Below are positions 1 through 6,520 of a DNA stretch of 7,538 bases, one piece after another. Made by a program: the position numbers and the translations under genes. Source of the stretch: Bacteroidales bacterium (GTDB lineage Bacteria; Bacteroidota; Bacteroidia; Bacteroidales; JAADJA01). Position 1 is the first letter of the stretch. The number at the start of each line of letters is the position of its first letter. The notes beneath the pieces are model-generated. The model saw nothing but the letters and a program-made list of their open reading frames with translations, did not search any database and was not told where the DNA came from. Where the stretch lies: NCBI GenBank assembly GCA_029933495.1, contig JAOZOC010000148.1:1-7538 (forward strand), written 5' to 3'.

Positions 1-1
1 A

Positions 2-2512
2 TACCTCTATATTGAACCCGGAGCATCATTAACCATCCAAAATACCTTAACAGTATCTCCGGAAACAAAAATAATCGTTAAACGCGGTGCCCAACTTATA
101 ATTGACGGGGGCACAATAACCCCGGAATCCGGCCAATGGCTGGGAATAGAGGTGTGGGGAACTCGCAATCAACCCCAATTGCCGGAATATCAAGGCACTT
201 TAGAGATGAAAAACGGCTGCACAATTGCGGATGCCGATGTCGGGATAAGAGTTGTTAAAATGAGTACACCGGCAGATGGTGAGCCTGCACCTGACCTTTT
301 ATACACCGGCGGAATAATAAAAGCAACGGATGCAATTTTTGATGACAACAATATAGCCGTTTATTTTTATGATTATGCATATAATAGCTTAAGCTTTTTT
401 AGCAATTGTACTTTTGATGCTAACTCAAGTGCCGGAACAACAACCCCGGTGGTTAGAATGAATAACGTACACGGAATAAGATTTTCGAAGTGTCACTTTA
501 GCAGCTCCGGCAATAAAGGAATCGGTATATATGGATATAATTCGGGTATTACGGTTAAGGGTAAATGCATAAGCAATACCAATCCCTGCCCAGACCCCGA
601 TTGGGAATACGGCTCTTTCACAAACCTTTACAGGGGGATTTATGCCACTGCAAGCAGTACTGAGCATTCTGTAATAATTGATCATATTAACTTTGGAAAT
701 AATTTCAGAGGCATATATGTGGGAGGAATGTCCGTACCTTTAATAACAAACAATAATTTTGATATAAATACTCCATTCACAATTGATGGTGGATACGGTT
801 TATATCTTGATAATTCCACAGGATATAAAGTTGAAGAAAATAATTTTTATCACGAAGCTGGCGAACCGACAGGCATAGGTTTGATAGTCAACGAGTCCGG
901 TGGCGAATCCAATGAGATTTACCGCAACTGGTTCACAAACCTTGAGTGCGGAATGGATATACAGGGGAAAAACAGGGCTAAAAACGGCGAAGGACTCCAA
1001 CTACTATGTAACCAATACGACCAAACGGAAATGGATAAGATAATCACCTGGGACTCACCTTTTGTTCCTTCTGAAGCAGGCGTTGCCGCCAGCCAGGGTT
1101 CTCCATCCAATAGCCCCGAAGATATGGCAGGTAACCTCTTCCAGATTGATAGCCAGACTCCCAACGATGACTATGACGACATTCTTAACGAGGCTAAACA
1201 TATTACTTATTATTATCCTTTGAATACAGATGAGGATGATGTCAGACCTGTTGATTACACGGAAAGTACGGTTACATTAACAGCAATGAATTTCCAACCA
1301 AACTGGACTTATGAAGACGGCTGCCCTCCGTCGGAAGAAGGAAACAGTGGTGATACCGAAGAGGGCTTAAAAGGAGGTATTGCAGAGTCGGAACAGAAAA
1401 TAGACTCCACGCAGCAATTGTTATTTGTACTAATTGACGGTGGAGATACCGAAGCAACACAAACCGATGTTGAAACAAGTCTCCCTCCTGAAACTATGCA
1501 GGTCTATAACGATTTGATGAGTAAATCGCCTTATCTGAGTGATACTGTGGTAAGCACAGCCATCGAAAAAGAGGATGTATTGCCCGGGGCTATGATACGC
1601 GATATTATGGTTGCTAATCCCAAAGCAGCCAAATCGGAAGCATTGATGAGCAAACTGGACGAACGGCGGGACCCTTTGCCCGAATATATGAAGGCTCAGA
1701 TATTGGCAGGACGCAGCATAGTATCAATAAGGGAAGAGGCCGAAAGCAGGCTGGCAGCTTTTAAACTAAAAAAAGCCGTGTATTTTAATGAGCTTGTGAG
1801 ATATTACCTGAACGATACGGTTAACCAGCAGGCCTCATTGGACAGCCTTGCACTATTGCTTGAAAACGAAAACAGCTTTAATGCAAAATATCAACTGGCT
1901 ATGTTGAACTTTGATCAGGGAGAGTGGAGCGAAGGGCTTGGTACATTAAATAGTATTCCATCGCAATTTGAACTTACTTCGGCAGAAACAGAAGCCCACT
2001 CACAATTCACTACTTACTACTCACTACTTACTGACTTGGCCCAGCAGGGCAAAGGCATTCTAGAGGCCGACAGCACCCAAATAGTAACTCTTGCAGATAT
2101 TGAAGCAGCCCAAAGCGGGCAGGCAGGTGTATATGCACGAAATATATTGTTAGCATTAAACCATATTGATTATGAAGAGCCCATATTTTTACCCGACCTG
2201 TTAAAATCGGCTGCCATAAACAGTGAGTATAATGAACTATTGAGCAAAGCAGATGAAGCACCCGGGTTAATAAAAGTACAACCAAATCCTGCAAAGGATT
2301 ATATTATTGTTGAATATGAACTTGAGCAGGAGGCAGCTGCAAAAATTGAGATAAATGATATTACAGGAGATTTGAAATATTCAAAGAATACTTTAAACAG
2401 GCAGGACCAGATTTCTATTGATACACGAAGCTGGAAAGCAGGTGTTTATATTACATCATTAAAGATCAACGGAAAGTTGGTTGAAAGTGTTAAGTTTACA
2501 ATTATTGATTAA
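2..2512 (+). CDS. 5'-truncated secreted beta-helix / helical-region protein with T9SS type A sorting domain
   Basis: The frame is open from the first base, so the start lies outside the window; 836 residues are visible (numbered here from base 2). Residues 1 to about 300 are short beta-strand repeats rich in G, N and D (for example GIYGYNSGITVKG and LITNNNFDI), typical of a right-handed parallel beta-helix. An acidic linker (about 320-450) follows. Residues about 455-740 are predominantly helical, with a TPR-like stretch near 620-650 (KYQLAMLNFDQGEWSEG). From about 755 (VQPNPAKDYIIVEY ... WKAGVYITSLKING) there is a T9SS type A (Por secretion tail) domain, which implies export through the outer membrane to the surface or medium. 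The beta-helix could bind or cleave polysaccharide, but I see no catalytic motif and assign no enzyme activity. From memory, the helical module (SPYLSDTV ... LPGAMIRDIMVANP) recurs in other Bacteroidota beta-helix T9SS proteins. Confidence is high for the architecture and low for function. Confidence 0.9.
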   Translation, partial: YLYIEPGASLTIQNTLTVSPETKIIVKRGAQLIIDGGTITPESGQWLGIEVWGTRNQPQLPEYQGTLEMKNGCTIADADVGIRVVKMSTPADGEPAPDLLYTGGIIKATDAIFDDNNIAVYFYDYAYNSLSFFSNCTFDANSSAGTTTPVVRMNNVHGIRFSKCHFSSSGNKGIGIYGYNSGITVKGKCISNTNPCPDPDWEYGSFTNLYRGIYATASSTEHSVIIDHINFGNNFRGIYVGGMSVPLITNNNFDINTPFTIDGGYGLYLDNSTGYKVEENNFYHEAGEPTGIGLIVNESGGESNEIYRNWFTNLECGMDIQGKNRAKNGEGLQLLCNQYDQTEMDKIITWDSPFVPSEAGVAASQGSPSNSPEDMAGNLFQIDSQTPNDDYDDILNEAKHITYYYPLNTDEDDVRPVDYTESTVTLTAMNFQPNWTYEDGCPPSEEGNSGDTEEGLKGGIAESEQKIDSTQQLLFVLIDGGDTEATQTDVETSLPPETMQVYNDLMSKSPYLSDTVVSTAIEKEDVLPGAMIRDIMVANPKAAKSEALMSKLDERRDPLPEYMKAQILAGRSIVSIREEAESRLAAFKLKKAVYFNELVRYYLNDTVNQQASLDSLALLLENENSFNAKYQLAMLNFDQGEWSEGLGTLNSIPSQFELTSAETEAHSQFTTYYSLLTDLAQQGKGILEADSTQIVTLADIEAAQSGQAGVYARNILLALNHIDYEEPIFLPDLLKSAAINSEYNELLSKADEAPGLIKVQPNPAKDYIIVEYELEQEAAAKIEINDITGDLKYSKNTLNRQDQISIDTRSWKAGVYITSLKINGKLVESVKFTIID

Positions 2513-2517
2513 AAACT

Positions 2518-2555
2518 AATAAGGATATGTTCCTATTCCGAAGCATATCCTTATT
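2518..2555 (+). terminator. Intercistronic hairpin, terminator-like
   Basis: AATAAGGATATG (2518-2529) and CATATCCTTATT (2544-2555) are a perfect 12-bp inverted repeat around a 14-nt loop. The hairpin begins 5 nt after the stop of the beta-helix gene and is followed by TATAATTT. It ends 14 nt before the ATG of the next gene. It could be a weak intrinsic terminator or attenuator, or a stabiliser of the upstream mRNA's 3' end. The stem is A/T-rich and no long U-tract follows, so full termination is uncertain. Confidence 0.5.
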
Positions 2556-2569
2556 TATAATTTAAAATT

Positions 2570-4147
2570 ATGAGAACAATAATTGTAATAACACTTTTTA
2601 TAGCAACTTACCAAATTTTATTTGCTCAAATTAAAACAGAGGCTTACTATGGCGTATCGAATAGAATAGATTATTCAAGCGATATTATTGAACAATACGA
2701 TAAAGGGTATTACATTACAGGGGGATATGAAGGGGAATCTGGTTGGAATCTTAAAACGGACATCAACCTTAATTTATTATATGATAAAACATTTGAACAT
2801 TCACTTGGGGATATAGGTTTTTTTAGTTCGGTTTCTGATAACTACGGCAATATTTATATATGCGGTTACATATTCTTTCCAACGCAATGGCCATTAATTA
2901 TTAAAATGGATTCTTGTGGGAATAAGGTTTGGTGCAAAATCTTAGATTATAGTGATGAATTTTCATTTGGTTCTGCAAATGATATTTGGATAACCAAAGA
3001 AAGCGAATTAGTTGTATTGTCTAACTTCGAATCAGAGGCCCAGATTGATAAAGTTCATTTAATAGGTCTAAGTACTGAGGGAGATGTTTTATGGACAAAA
3101 CCTTATGCTTCGCAAAACAACCATTCCTGGATACGAAATCCTGCAGGTTATTCAATTGAGGAGATCAATAACGAATATTATATCTCCGGGTTTTGCTATT
3201 GGCCCTATCCGGATGATACGACCCATGTTTTCCTTCGCCCCCTGTTTATCGGCATCGACAGCCTTTTTGAAGAAAAATGGATTTTGCCGTTTTATGCTTT
3301 GGATTCGGTGTTCGGGGATGCATATAAGACAATTCCGTTGAATGATTCCGTATTTATGGGGGTTGGTATTAGAAAATTACCAAACAGTCTGGATTTTGGA
3401 TTATTGATGTTTTATAACAAAGATGGTGAAGAACTGGGATATAATGAGGTAACAAATGCACAAATCGGCCCTGATGTAAATAGTAATCATTTCAGGGATG
3501 TTGCAAGGATAAATGATTCTTTATTTATTACAGCTTCGTTGTTTGGCCCTGGTATATCATTAAACCCGGGAGGGGTTTTAGTAGTTGACACAGCCGGTAA
3601 TCTATATAATATATTACCAAAACCAAATACAACTTCAGCGGAATTAATAAAAACTTACGATAACAATTATGTATTTGCAGCCAGTATAGAAGAAACTAAA
3701 GGCGATAAAGACATCTACGTTTACAAAATAGACGAAAACCTTAATGATGTTCCTTTCGATCCTACACCACATACCTATGATAGTCTGTGTCCGGGAGGGA
3801 TTCAGTCTTCCACAATTGATCTGTCGGATTGTTTTATATGGACAAATATTGGAGATGCGCCTTCACCAAAAGAATACTACGAGAGTATAAGAAAGATACC
3901 CATGAAGGCTTACCCAAACCCGGTAAGTGATGGTAGTATTACTTTTGAGTATGAGAATACGGAGCATCACAGAAATATAGAATTAAGGTGTTTTGATATT
4001 TACGGGCAGGAGGTCCACAGCGAAAAAATCTATCAATATCAACAGGAGAGTCTTGTTAATATAAACAAGTGGCAAAAGGGAATCTATTTTGCAGTGGTTT
4101 ATAGTAAAGGTATGCCGGTGGGGAGGTGTAAATTTGTGGTGCAGTAA
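2570..4147 (+). CDS. Secreted beta-propeller-like protein with T9SS type A sorting domain
   Basis: This is a complete 525-residue protein. Residues 1-19 form a Sec signal peptide (hydrophobic stretch ending LFA, likely cleaved before Q20). The body holds seven degenerate repeats at about 36-76, 85-125, 136-178, 194-241, 250-292, 308-349 and 357-394. Each has a strand pair like GYYITGG or NIYICGY, followed by a strand like LIIKMD with a G and often a W (NKVWCKI, GDVLWTK). That pattern suggests a seven-bladed beta-propeller. A two-cysteine segment follows (SLCPGG, C407 and C421, possible disulfide). From about 446 (AYPNPVSDGSITFEY ... WQKGIYFAVV) comes a T9SS type A sorting domain. The protein is probably released or anchored on the cell surface; ligand and activity are unknown. 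The start is set by the signal peptide; no Shine-Dalgarno is visible and the leader is A/T-rich. It lies 57 nt after the preceding T9SS gene with no TAnnTTTG box between, so co-transcription by read-through is plausible. Confidence 0.88.
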   Translation: MRTIIVITLFIATYQILFAQIKTEAYYGVSNRIDYSSDIIEQYDKGYYITGGYEGESGWNLKTDINLNLLYDKTFEHSLGDIGFFSSVSDNYGNIYICGYIFFPTQWPLIIKMDSCGNKVWCKILDYSDEFSFGSANDIWITKESELVVLSNFESEAQIDKVHLIGLSTEGDVLWTKPYASQNNHSWIRNPAGYSIEEINNEYYISGFCYWPYPDDTTHVFLRPLFIGIDSLFEEKWILPFYALDSVFGDAYKTIPLNDSVFMGVGIRKLPNSLDFGLLMFYNKDGEELGYNEVTNAQIGPDVNSNHFRDVARINDSLFITASLFGPGISLNPGGVLVVDTAGNLYNILPKPNTTSAELIKTYDNNYVFAASIEETKGDKDIYVYKIDENLNDVPFDPTPHTYDSLCPGGIQSSTIDLSDCFIWTNIGDAPSPKEYYESIRKIPMKAYPNPVSDGSITFEYENTEHHRNIELRCFDIYGQEVHSEKIYQYQQESLVNINKWQKGIYFAVVYSKGMPVGRCKFVVQ

Positions 4148-4182
4148 ACTTTTTACTACATCTCTGTCATTTCAAATACCCC

Positions 4183-4311
4183 TGTCATTCCGAACCCGGG
4201 GGTAGGCCAAAGCGCAAGAGTGAGGGATCTCCCTTGCTGCAAGGACTGCCGGTATTTCAAGGGGATTCCTCATTCCACCCCACAAGGCAAACCCCAACAT
4301 TCGGAATGACA
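4183..4311. repeat. 129-bp near-palindromic intergenic repeat (MITE/REP-like)
   Basis: The outer ends TGTCATTCCGAA (4183-4194) and TTCGGAATGACA (4300-4311) are a perfect 12-bp inverted repeat. The inner arms also pair imperfectly: TGAGGGATCTCCCTTG (4221-4236) against the complement of CAAGGGGATTCCTCA (4258-4272). Each arm is about 54 nt around a centre of about 20 nt. A partial TGTCATTTC copy sits just upstream at 4165-4173. It contains no open reading frame and has no mobility gene of its own. From memory, GTCATTCCGA...GAGGAATC repeats are common between Bacteroidota genes. Confidence 0.7.
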
Positions 4312-4334
4312 ACAAGAAACGAATGAGAGCAATA

Positions 4335-4380
4335 AGATTCCTTCACTTCGTTCGGAATGTCGACCCTTGTTGGAACGACA
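4335..4380. repeat. Partial extra right-end copies of the intergenic repeat
   Basis: Downstream of the full element, GATTCC..TCACTTCG..TTCGGAATGTCG (4336-4362) repeats the right-arm pattern of the 129-bp repeat (GATTCCTCATT ... TTCGGAATGAC). TTGGAACGACA (4370-4380) looks like a more decayed end. These appear to be remnants of one or two further insertions or internal duplications. Confidence 0.45.
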
Positions 4381-4406
4381 GCATTAGTCTCCTCAATAGA
4401 GCCTGT

Positions 4407-4423
4407 CCCGCCATTTTGGCGGG
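4407..4423. repeat. GC-rich 7-bp hairpin in the intergenic region
   Basis: CCCGCCA (4407-4413) and TGGCGGG (4417-4423) pair perfectly around TTT. No U-tract follows on the plus strand (GTAGAGATTT), so it is not a clear terminator. Its GC content contrasts with the A/T-rich surroundings, and it adjoins the repeat remnants, so it is more likely part of a repeat cluster. Confidence 0.5.
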
Positions 4424-4432
4424 TAGAGATTT

Positions 4433-4471
4433 AGAGGTAAAAGTGGCTAAAATCATTTCACCCTCTTTTTA
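4433..4471 (+). terminator. Weak candidate terminator between the T9SS gene and glnS
   Basis: AGAGG (4433-4437) can pair with CCTCT (4462-4466), with some further imperfect pairing inside (GTAAAAGTG against CATTTCAC). The run CTTTTTATAG follows immediately. It lies almost 290 nt after the upstream stop, on the far side of the repeat cluster, and the stem is short. It is offered only as a possible terminator. Confidence 0.25.
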
Positions 4472-4530
4472 TAGTAGCCCCTTTGAATAAAAAAGTAAAA
4501 AATATCTGTTTACTAAAAAAATCTACCTTG

Positions 4531-4553
4531 TAGTTTTGTTTTTACTAAATTTG
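4531..4553 (+). promoter_or_regulatory. Candidate glnS promoter with two TAnnTTTG -7 boxes
   Basis: TAGTTTTG (4531-4538) and TAAATTTG (4546-4553) both match the Bacteroidota -7 consensus TAnnTTTG exactly. They lie 38 and 23 nt before the glnS ATG. Neither has a convincing -33 TTTG at the usual 19-21 nt spacing; a TTG at 4528-4530 is 15 nt before the second box. The second box would give a leader of only about 15-20 nt. Confidence 0.5.
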
Positions 4554-4576
4554 ACGCCATAAAACTAACGTCACTA

Positions 4577-6289
4577 ATGGAACACAACGAAAAAAAAATC
4601 GGGGACTTGAATAAGGAAGAGACAAAATCATTGAATTTTCTGGAAGCAATTGTAGAAGAAGATATCAAAAACGGGAAAAACGGAGGCAGGGTTCATACTC
4701 GCTTTCCACCGGAACCAAACGGTTATCTCCATATAGGCCATGCAAAGTCGATATGCCTGAATTTTGGACTTGCCGATAATTATAATGGCATGACAAATCT
4801 TCGGTTTGACGATACTAATCCCACAAAAGAGGAGGAGGAGTACGTACAATCAATTATGGAAGATGTAAGATGGCTTGGTTTTGATTGGGAGGACAGGCTC
4901 TATTATGCCTCCGATTATTTCGACCAATTGTATGTATGGGCCGTGAAGTTGATTAAGGATGGAAAGGCTTATGTTGAAGAACAGTCATCGGAAGCTATTA
5001 GCGAGCAGCGTGGAGTGCCCACCCGACCCGGAATAGAAAGTATGTTTAGAAACAGGCCGATAGAAGAAAGTCTCGATCTTTTTGAACGTATGAGGAGTGG
5101 TGAATTTCCTGATGGATCTAAAGTATTAAGGGCAAAAATAGATATGTCATCACCAAATATGCATATGCGCGATCCTGTTATGTACAGAATTCTGCATGCA
5201 ACACATCATCGTACAGGCGATAAGTGGTGTATCTATCCGATGTACGACTATGCACATGGGCAGTCGGATTATATTGAAGGAATAACCCACTCCATTTGTA
5301 CACTTGAATTTGAAATTCACCGTCCGCTTTACGACTGGTTTCTGGATCAGATAATTGATACCGACTATCGCCCGAGGCAAATTGAATTTGCAAGGTTAAA
5401 TCTCAGCTATACAGTTATGAGCAAAAGGAAACTGCTGGAGCTTGTGAAGGAGGATTATGTCAATGGTTGGGACGACCCGCGGATGCCAACAATTTCAGGT
5501 TTGAGAAGAAGAGGTTACACACCTGAGTCAATAAGAAATTTTGCAGATAGAATCGGAGTTGCCAAGCGTGATAATATTATTGATGTTGGATTGCTGGAAT
5601 TTAGTATCAGAGAGCATCTGAATAAAATAACACCAAGAGTATTTGCGGTTTTGAATCCATTAAAGGTTATCATTACTAACTATCCTGAGGATAAGATCGA
5701 AGAGCTTGAGCTGGAAGTAAGTCCGGAAGATGAATCAATGGGGACACGTAAAGTACCTTTTAGCAGGGAACTTTATATTGAGCATGATGATTTTATGGAA
5801 GATCCGCCCCGGAAATTCTTTCGCCTCGGACCGGGCAGGGAAGTGAGATTAAAAGGAGGATATATTATTAAGTGCGAGGATTATAAGAAAGATGAAAGCG
5901 GAAAAGTAACTGAGCTTTATTGTACTTATGATCCTGAAACAAAAAGCGGTTCGGGAAGTACGCGCAAAGTAAAAGGGACATTGCACTGGGTATCGGTGAA
6001 GCATGCGGTTGATGCTGAGGTAAGGTTGTACGACAGGCTTTTTATTAATGAAAATCCTGATGAGGTTGATGATGAATCAAAAGATTTCAAATCAAATTTA
6101 AATCCTGATTCGTTGAAGATTGTAACCGGTAAAATTGAGCCTGCTGTTATGGAGATGCGAGAACTTGAGAAGTTTCAATTTCAAAGGCTGGGATATTTTT
6201 GTATTGATAAGGATTCAACAGACGAAAGGCCGGTATTTAACAGAACAGTCACACTTCGGGATTCGTGGGCTAAGAAGAATAAAAGGTAG
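4577..6289 (+). CDS. glnS: Glutamine--tRNA ligase (GlnRS)
   Basis: This cytoplasmic class I aminoacyl-tRNA synthetase joins glutamine to tRNA-Gln using ATP. The 570-residue product is complete and close to the usual family length (about 550-580). The ATP-binding signature is PPEPNGYLHIGHAKS, with an exact HIGH motif at H52-H55. The KMSKS-type loop is VMSKRKL (M281-R284), the form used by GlnRS. Other GlnRS-like segments are LRFDDTNP (75-82) and PMYDYAHGQSDYIEGITHS (221-239). The Rossmann catalytic core spans about 38-350, and the C-terminal anticodon-binding beta-barrels about 353-565. No C-terminal YqeY-like extension is present. The ATG at 4577 precedes a short charged leader and no earlier in-frame ATG is close. 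There is no Shine-Dalgarno, as is common in this phylum. A 5-bp inverted repeat (TGACG, 4552-4556; CGTCA, 4569-4573) lies in the leader and is probably incidental. The gene stands alone, and a tRNA-Gln gene lies about 1.2 kb downstream. Confidence 0.98.
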   Translation: MEHNEKKIGDLNKEETKSLNFLEAIVEEDIKNGKNGGRVHTRFPPEPNGYLHIGHAKSICLNFGLADNYNGMTNLRFDDTNPTKEEEEYVQSIMEDVRWLGFDWEDRLYYASDYFDQLYVWAVKLIKDGKAYVEEQSSEAISEQRGVPTRPGIESMFRNRPIEESLDLFERMRSGEFPDGSKVLRAKIDMSSPNMHMRDPVMYRILHATHHRTGDKWCIYPMYDYAHGQSDYIEGITHSICTLEFEIHRPLYDWFLDQIIDTDYRPRQIEFARLNLSYTVMSKRKLLELVKEDYVNGWDDPRMPTISGLRRRGYTPESIRNFADRIGVAKRDNIIDVGLLEFSIREHLNKITPRVFAVLNPLKVIITNYPEDKIEELELEVSPEDESMGTRKVPFSRELYIEHDDFMEDPPRKFFRLGPGREVRLKGGYIIKCEDYKKDESGKVTELYCTYDPETKSGSGSTRKVKGTLHWVSVKHAVDAEVRLYDRLFINENPDEVDDESKDFKSNLNPDSLKIVTGKIEPAVMEMRELEKFQFQRLGYFCIDKDSTDERPVFNRTVTLRDSWAKKNKR

Positions 6290-6361
6290 TTTATTTTAGG
6301 ATCTGCTTAAAAACACATAATTAGGTGAATCATAGTTAAATATAACCACTATTATTTATTA

Positions 6362-6410
6362 AAGTGCAAGCTTTTTGCCACATACGGCAATAAAGCCTTG
6401 CATTTATTTA
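6362..6410 (+). terminator. glnS terminator-like hairpin
   Basis: GCAAGCTTTTTGCC (6366-6379) pairs along its full length with GGCAATAAAGCCTTGC (6386-6401), with two single-base bulges on the 3' side and an ACATAC loop. Flanking AAGT/ATTT bases extend the stem. TTTATTTAT follows on the plus strand. It lies about 75 nt after the glnS stop. The T-rich side favours termination of glnS; on the minus strand the downstream sequence is A-rich, so bidirectional use is less likely. Confidence 0.6.
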
Positions 6411-6413
6411 TGT

Positions 6414-6508
6414 TAGTCTGTAGCACATCATCTACTACATTGCTTCGGCATCGTAGTATTACTATACAACTTCACCTTGCAGCTTTGTATCTGATGCACC
6501 ACAGACTA
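6414..6508 (-). ncRNA. Candidate structured RNA, three-way junction, 3' of the minus-strand gene
   Basis: Three stems nest into a closed three-way junction. P1 pairs 6414-6430 with 6492-6508 (17 positions). P2 pairs 6433-6443 with 6448-6458 around a 4-nt loop (TTCG on plus, CGAA on minus). P3 pairs 6464-6469 with 6485-6490 around a 15-nt loop. On the plus strand P1 has three A/C mismatches and P2 one; on the minus strand all four become G.U wobbles, leaving a single A.A mismatch in P2. This points to a minus-strand RNA beginning 12 nt after the stop of the outer-membrane gene. It may be a 3' UTR element, a terminator or processing structure, a free small RNA, or one copy of a palindromic genomic repeat. 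No family is recognised. Confidence 0.45.
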
Positions 6509-6520
6509 TTTCAGCAGACC

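Noticed and set aside
152..154. GTG as the start codon of the first gene
   Set aside because: The same frame stays open back to base 2 and encodes beta-helix-like sequence (IEPGASLTIQNTLTV), so this GTG is an internal valine and the gene begins upstream of the window.
919..1478. Minus-strand open frames opposite the beta-helix gene
   Set aside because: Short, without homology-like motifs or promoters, and opposite a gene with clear domain structure.
3084..3341. 85-codon plus-strand frame inside the propeller gene
   Set aside because: It overlaps the well-supported signal-peptide and T9SS gene in another frame and shows no recognisable protein features.
4143..4157. AGTAAA-CTT-TTTACT inverted repeat as a terminator of the propeller gene
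   Set aside because: The stem is only 6 A/T-rich pairs, overlaps the stop codon, and is not followed by a T-run.
4183..4311. CRISPR-like repeat or attachment site
   Set aside because: There is a single palindromic unit with no regular spacers, and no integrase, cas gene or tRNA is adjacent to it.
5150..5393. Minus-strand open frames opposite glnS
   Set aside because: They are antisense to conserved GlnRS catalytic sequence and are explained by its codon pattern.
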